Below are positions 59,808 through 64,000 of a stretch of DNA of 64,000 nucleotides, piece after piece. The number at the start of each line of letters is the position of its first letter. The first letter of the stretch is position 1. Below the pieces are notes generated by a model. That model was not told the DNA's origin. It did not search any database and worked only from the letters and a program-made list of their open reading frames with translations. A program made the translations under genes and the position numbers. The stretch is from Mesorhabditis belari (lineage: Eukaryota; Nematoda; Chromadorea; Rhabditida; Rhabditidae), in contig CAUEEP010000731.1 of NCBI GenBank assembly GCA_958450365.1, positions 2,604,501-2,668,500 of the forward strand, given 5' to 3'.

Positions 59808-60051
59808 GGTGCAACTAACTCTACTAGACAACTCGTTCTAAACAGATCGCCACAAAAAAATCGAATGGTCTTGAAATTTGCATTTAAAATTGACAATAAA
59901 AATATTTAATTGTTAGCTGCTCGATTTTCTGTGGGGGAGGGAACTAGCAACTTTTACCTACCTATGTTCACAAAATAAAATAAATCGTTTAAAACCTCTA
60001 CATTTGCATTCATTCATCTAAGTTATCCAACAATCTACTCTCAATTTGCAT

Positions 60052-63000
60052 TCACGAGGTGGTCGTTTGCCATTTCATGTTGAGAATCACGTCCATATGA
60101 GTGGGAAAAGCCTCAAAAACTTTCATCAGCAACTCCCGATTCTGCATGATGTCGCGGAGAACGCGTTGTTCTGAAAAGAAAAGAATAAAGCCGGCAAGGT
60201 TACTTTTGGTGCCAACTGTACAATTCTAGAAATTCATATTGCATGCATGAGACGGTATGAAAATCCAAAACCTTACCACAAATCATGTCGGTTTGTGTGC
60301 CGACGTCAACTTTCGGTACCGGAGCAGCAGCCGGCGAGGTGGCACTGGAGGTCGGCGCGAAGGAAAGCGGCATGAATGATGGAGGATTCACCGACGATGG
60401 AGGCAACCAGTGAGAGAACTCGTCCCGCAAACGGAAGGCACCTAAATGAAACGATAGACAATTGGACACGTTGATAAAAAATCTAAACCTAACAATTGTG
60501 CAGATTTTTAGGTTAAACAACGCCAAATTTTAATCCAAAAGTAAGCCTACTTTCGCCAAACTGTGCAGCCAAGATGTCGATCTCGTGATTCTCGCTGAAC
60601 GTGTCCGAGCCGTCTTCCGATGACAAATGCTGTGATGGTGAAGTGATTGATGGAGTGGGAACCGACGATGATGGAAGTGAGGCTGATGAAGAGACACCCG
60701 AATTCGTGACCCCAGTCATGCTACCCGGGCAGATTTGTTGCAACGAGGGAAGACGCTGCGCACGGTGACCCTCAAAATAAAAAAATTTAACTATGCACTT
60801 AAACTATGTGAAACTAGACTGAGTTTATTTTAAATTATGTGCACCGTAAATCAAAGTCTTTACTTGACTTGTCACAATGAAAATGGCAAACAAAACCCAC
60901 ATTGATAATTTTTGCAGCTGTGATAGGCGACGTGCTGTTACTCTGCGGTTTCACCAGCAATCCCAGCTCCATCGGCAATCCCATCACGCCGGGTGGTGAA
61001 CTCATTCTCAATAAAGAGGCCATCGATCGATCTTGACTTGTCCTGAAAAGAAAATAGTGATTATTGAGAGGAAAATATAATTACACCATTTTAGCTAACA
61101 ATTAAGAAAAAGAAATTTGAGTGGTTGACGAAATTTACCTTTTTCAACAAAACAAGAAATTCGCTAATCGATTTAGAAGAGTTTACCAATAACCAACCTT
61201 CAGTTTTTCATAAACATTGCACAGATTTTATTCTGGCAATGGAGCGAAAGTCGGGATTTTATTAATGAGCAAAACTCTACCCAGAAAGACTTTTTAAATA
61301 AAAAACTCTGAATCACCTCGTTCCAATCGGCTGTTGTTGCACGGGTGGTGGCGGCGGTGATGGAGTGTTGGGTTGTTGTGGAGCACGGAATGGACGAGGA
61401 ATCTGCAGAACGCCCGAATGCACGTGTAGAGGATACGAGGCCGCTTTGTCTTCTAGAGGAGCGACCTAAAAAAATTGATTAAAAATATAGTCAAGTAATT
61501 TATCAGGATTACAAGGCACAAAATTTCTCAAAATAACGAACCAGTACGGCTCTCCACTGATGTTTCTTTTCGCGATGCTGCTTGAAGACAGTTGCACGAC
61601 AACGCTGCTCCTGGAAAATGACTTTGTGTGAAGGGTAAATTGAATTCTCTCGAATAGTAGAAACCGGTTTTTTTTGTTTATATTTTTGAAAAAACGAACC
61701 TTTGCCGGCACAGCTTCTCCCTCGGCCAAATCGGTCCAAGCGATAAAAGCGCTTCCGTACTTCGGATTCTCCATAAAGCCAAAGAAAGTTCCTTGTTGTG
61801 ATTGAACATGCGTAATCTGGAAAAAAGCTTATTACATACAATTGACAACTTATCAGTTGTGTATCAGCTATTATTTTCACCTGTTTGCAAAAGACCACTT
61901 CTGTTTTTAACAAGATAAATCCACTTACACTCCAATTATCATCAGTCAATAGGAGTTGCGCATTCGTTTGTCGAATCTCGTCATTCGGTCCAATTACCTA
62001 AAAAATAAAGACTTAAGAAAACGGCAAAATTTTCAAACCTCCAAATGTAAAGCCGACCACGGTACATCATCAAATGCTCCCGTATAAACAACACGAGCCT
62101 AAAAATGCAAGTGTAAATGGAGAAAATTTAAAATTAAAACAACTTTTCACCTTTGCACACTCCATAGGACGAAGGCTATGTCGAAAACAACCAGGTGGCA
62201 CATAGATACGACCTAAACAATATCATTTCATATGTAAAAGCGCCATGCAATTTATTGCTTTAACTTGATAAACTTACCAATAAAATCATTCCAAAGCCAG
62301 GCATGCCGATTCGATATGGAAACTCGATTGACAACACAATTCAACGATAGTTGTAGCCGAGAACCGTCCATTTGATCTTCTTCTACTTCAAATAACTAAA
62401 AAAAGTAGAGATTGTCAACCCTTGAGAAAACTAGGAAACTTAGAAGCTATCACTACTTTTTGACTTCCATCTTTATTTTGATTAAAAACCGACCATTCCT
62501 AAATCAACCGGATCACGCACAATCCAGGTCGTTAGTGACTTAGACGGGTCGCCATTTGTTAAGGAATTCGGATCACGCGAAATATCATATTTAAGCCATC
62601 CACCTAAATGTTTATTGTCAGGCAATAATTGCAAATAAACAAAACAAAACAAAAAAAAAAAACCAATAATTGCAATTCAACCTAGCAAAACCCACCCAAA
62701 TACATCCACGGTCGAACCATGTTTGCCGGCAAACGAGCAAGCCCAGTTTGCTAAAATTTCATGTCATAAAATCGTTTGCAAATTTAAAAAACTTACCGCT
62801 GAATAAATAAGACAATCATTCGCATCCGCATAACGAACAATACAACCGATTTGCAACCGGGTCGAATCAGTAGTAATACGCGAAATCGAAAAATGAAGTG
62901 TTACAAAATTTTTCCCTAAAAACTCACTCTATTTGGCTTCATTTCATCCGTTAATCCATCATCTAACGTAATCTCACATCCGAACGCCACATATTTGCAA

Positions 63001-63334
63001 GTGTTTATATCTGGTTGGCGAAATATCTAAACAAGATTTATGCAAATGTGAAAAAGTTGAATCAAAACAATAAAAGCTTGTCCCTATTGCTGTTGATAAG
63101 TGCTAAAAGTCTTATTATTGGTTATCCAGACGCTTTTGAGTTACAAAATCAAAACTTCATTGGGTTTTGAGGATATTCTGTGAATGTGATAAGAAAAACA
63201 TTCTTTGTAGTGAAGGATAATTCACTTACACGCTCAAACAATGGGTCACTATAGGCCGGGTAATAGAATTTCTCGCAGCTGAACTCCTTTTTGAACGACG
63301 CGTTTTTGCTTGCCGGTTTTGGAACAGAATCCAT
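60052..63334 (-). CDS. Multi-domain protein with cold-shock-like segments, Ser/Pro-rich tail
   Basis: About sixteen exons encode roughly 730 residues. I do not recognise a named orthologue. The N-terminal 350 residues contain repeated short beta-rich units: IGCIVRYADANDCLIYSA, DFIGRIYVPPGCFRHS followed by AKARVVYTGAFDDVPWSA, and QQGTFFGFMENPKYGSAFIA followed by EQRCRATVFKQHREKKHQW. The last has the shape of a cold-shock domain (aromatic FFGF strand, then a basic strand), so I infer OB-fold repeats that may bind RNA. The second half is low-complexity: PSPPPPPVQQQP, Ser-rich stretches (60.6-60.7 kb) and an acidic DGSDTFSENHEIDI; the final exon is a helix (LRDIMQNRELLMKVFEAFP). Start ATG 63,334, stop TGA 60,052-60,054. 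The junction near 62.88-62.93 kb is irregular. The partial gene to the right has a similar unit and might belong to the same protein. Confidence 0.7.
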
Positions 63335-63772
63335 TCTTTTGGGAATTATGATAGAACTCAATAGGATTTGTCAATATTGGAATAATAAACTTGTGATTTT
63401 GGGAAATGTCTTGAAAGAAATCGACAATTTTTCAGCTGACAAAATCTTCGCGGACGCTTAGCAACGGAAAGGTGCATTTGATGGTAGTGGGGCACAAAAA
63501 AAGGCTAAACTTGTATTCTTGATTTGGGAAAAATGATTGGTTTGATGAATGAGAAGGAAAATTACATCATGTGTGTTTCCTTTCAACCAGAAGTTTAATG
63601 AAATTATATAAAAGGCCTCAAAAATGCTAGAAAAAGCTTCGAGTTGGACAGGATGAGCATGAACACTGTAGATTATAAATTTTTCAAGTTTGCAGGCAAA
63701 ATGAGCTTTCTCCGAAGATTTCTCAAGTCGATGCAAGTCCTATAGCATCAAAAAATAGTAGCAAAAACTTAC
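63335..63772. other. Spacer or intron between the two OB-fold-type coding regions
   Basis: About 440 bp without a convincing coding frame. If the GTAAGT at the right edge is used, acceptors such as TTCAAAAAG within the first exon of the 60-63 kb gene could join the two in phase 0; otherwise this is intergenic. Confidence 0.4.
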
Positions 63773-64000
63773 ACGTATCGAACAAGTTTTCCCCTTCTCA
63801 GCGCCCCTTCCAAGCCACGGTTTCCCGGCCTCAGTCCTCGCCGAATACGGGACAAATACTTTCCCAAATTTCTTCACATCAACGTAACAAAATCTAAAAA
63901 AAAATTTTATATGTCCCCAGAAAAACAAACCCACTTATCAAAAGTCTCCGTAATTTTGCCATAACAATGTATAAGATCTTTTTTCTTTATCACCGAACTG
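63773..64000 (-). CDS. Partial gene with a cold-shock-like unit, continues past window
   Basis: Two exons are visible: one from the window edge to about 63,938 (SVIKKKDLIHCYGKITETFD) and one at about 63,773-63,895 (KFCYVDVKKFGKVFVPYSAR, then GRGAEKGKTCSIR), joined in phase after a GTGGG donor and TTTAG acceptor. The pattern GKI...FCYVDVKKFGKVFVPYSA...GKTCSIRV resembles a cold-shock/S1-like OB strand order and echoes units in the neighbouring gene. The second exon is followed by GTAAGT. It may be the end of a separate gene or the upstream part of the 60-63 kb gene. Confidence 0.5.

Larger units (their letters stand above)
55730..60051. other. Repeat-rich region between arrestin exons and the OB-fold gene
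   Basis: Mostly non-coding. It contains the listed MITEs, the hAT element, and low-complexity T/C- and A/G-rich stretches. The arrestin first exon and promoter should be here. A minus-strand exon-like stretch at about 58,880-59,020 and a short ATG-led frame at 59,120-59,182 (MEDPVRKNLLVQGELGGQYN) are the only coding-like pieces; neither joins in phase to the arrestin exon with good splice sites. Confidence 0.45.

Overview
The window is nuclear DNA of a nematode, probably of the rhabditid lineage; I cannot name the genus. The evidence is the gene architecture: many small exons split by mostly 45-60 nt introns with GTRAGT donors and TTT(C)AG acceptors, several start codons placed just after a splice-acceptor-like TTT(C)AG (as expected for spliced-leader trans-splicing), and protein families with clear nematode and other animal counterparts. 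No bacterial, viral or organellar gene is seen. Gene models come from reading conserved protein frames and splice sites by eye; family names come from remembered homologues, not a database search.

Plus-strand half (1-35.2 kb): a long C2H2 zinc-finger gene entering from the left (to 12,051); a mitochondrial pyrimidine-nucleotide-type carrier (SLC25A33/36 type); a LYAR-type nucleolar zinc-finger protein; an ELOVL6-like fatty acid elongase; a small unrecognised T/S/P-rich protein; RBM28 (three visible RRMs, nucleolar ribosome biogenesis); a Cys-type glutathione peroxidase with an apparent mitochondrial-targeting upstream exon; and a helical-repeat protein ending Asp-Cys-Tyr that is probably BRAT1, with a tRNA-Asn(GUU) gene antisense inside one intron.

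Minus-strand half (35.8-64 kb), in transcription order from the right: a partial gene entering from the right edge; a multi-domain protein with cold-shock-like (OB-fold) segments and a Ser/Pro-rich tail; an alpha-arrestin whose long introns are full of inverted-repeat elements; the eight-WD40 ribosome assembly factor NLE1; the HOPS/CORVET subunit VPS18 with its C-terminal RING; and one continuous reading frame that joins a METTL23-type methyltransferase to N-acetylglucosamine kinase. NLE1, VPS18 and METTL23-NAGK are head-to-tail with gaps of about 0.3-0.6 kb and could form an operon. Three genes (LYAR, RBM28, NLE1) concern nucleolar ribosome biogenesis.

Repeats are strongly partitioned. The zinc-finger gene (1-12.6 kb) and the stretch from about 48.6 to 60 kb are dense in palindromic MITEs, the short motif CTACAGTA and degenerate CAGG/CCTAG blocks; the middle 13-39 kb and the bodies of VPS18 and NLE1 are almost free of them. 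Notable elements are a hAT-type MITE with a perfect 8-bp target duplication, a Helitron-like insertion carrying a tRNA-derived unit with A and B boxes, and a large inverted repeat near 53 kb. Points most worth checking: the METTL23-NAGK fusion, the two-start GPX with a 21-nt microexon, two GC-AG introns, and an irregular splice junction in the 60-63 kb gene.
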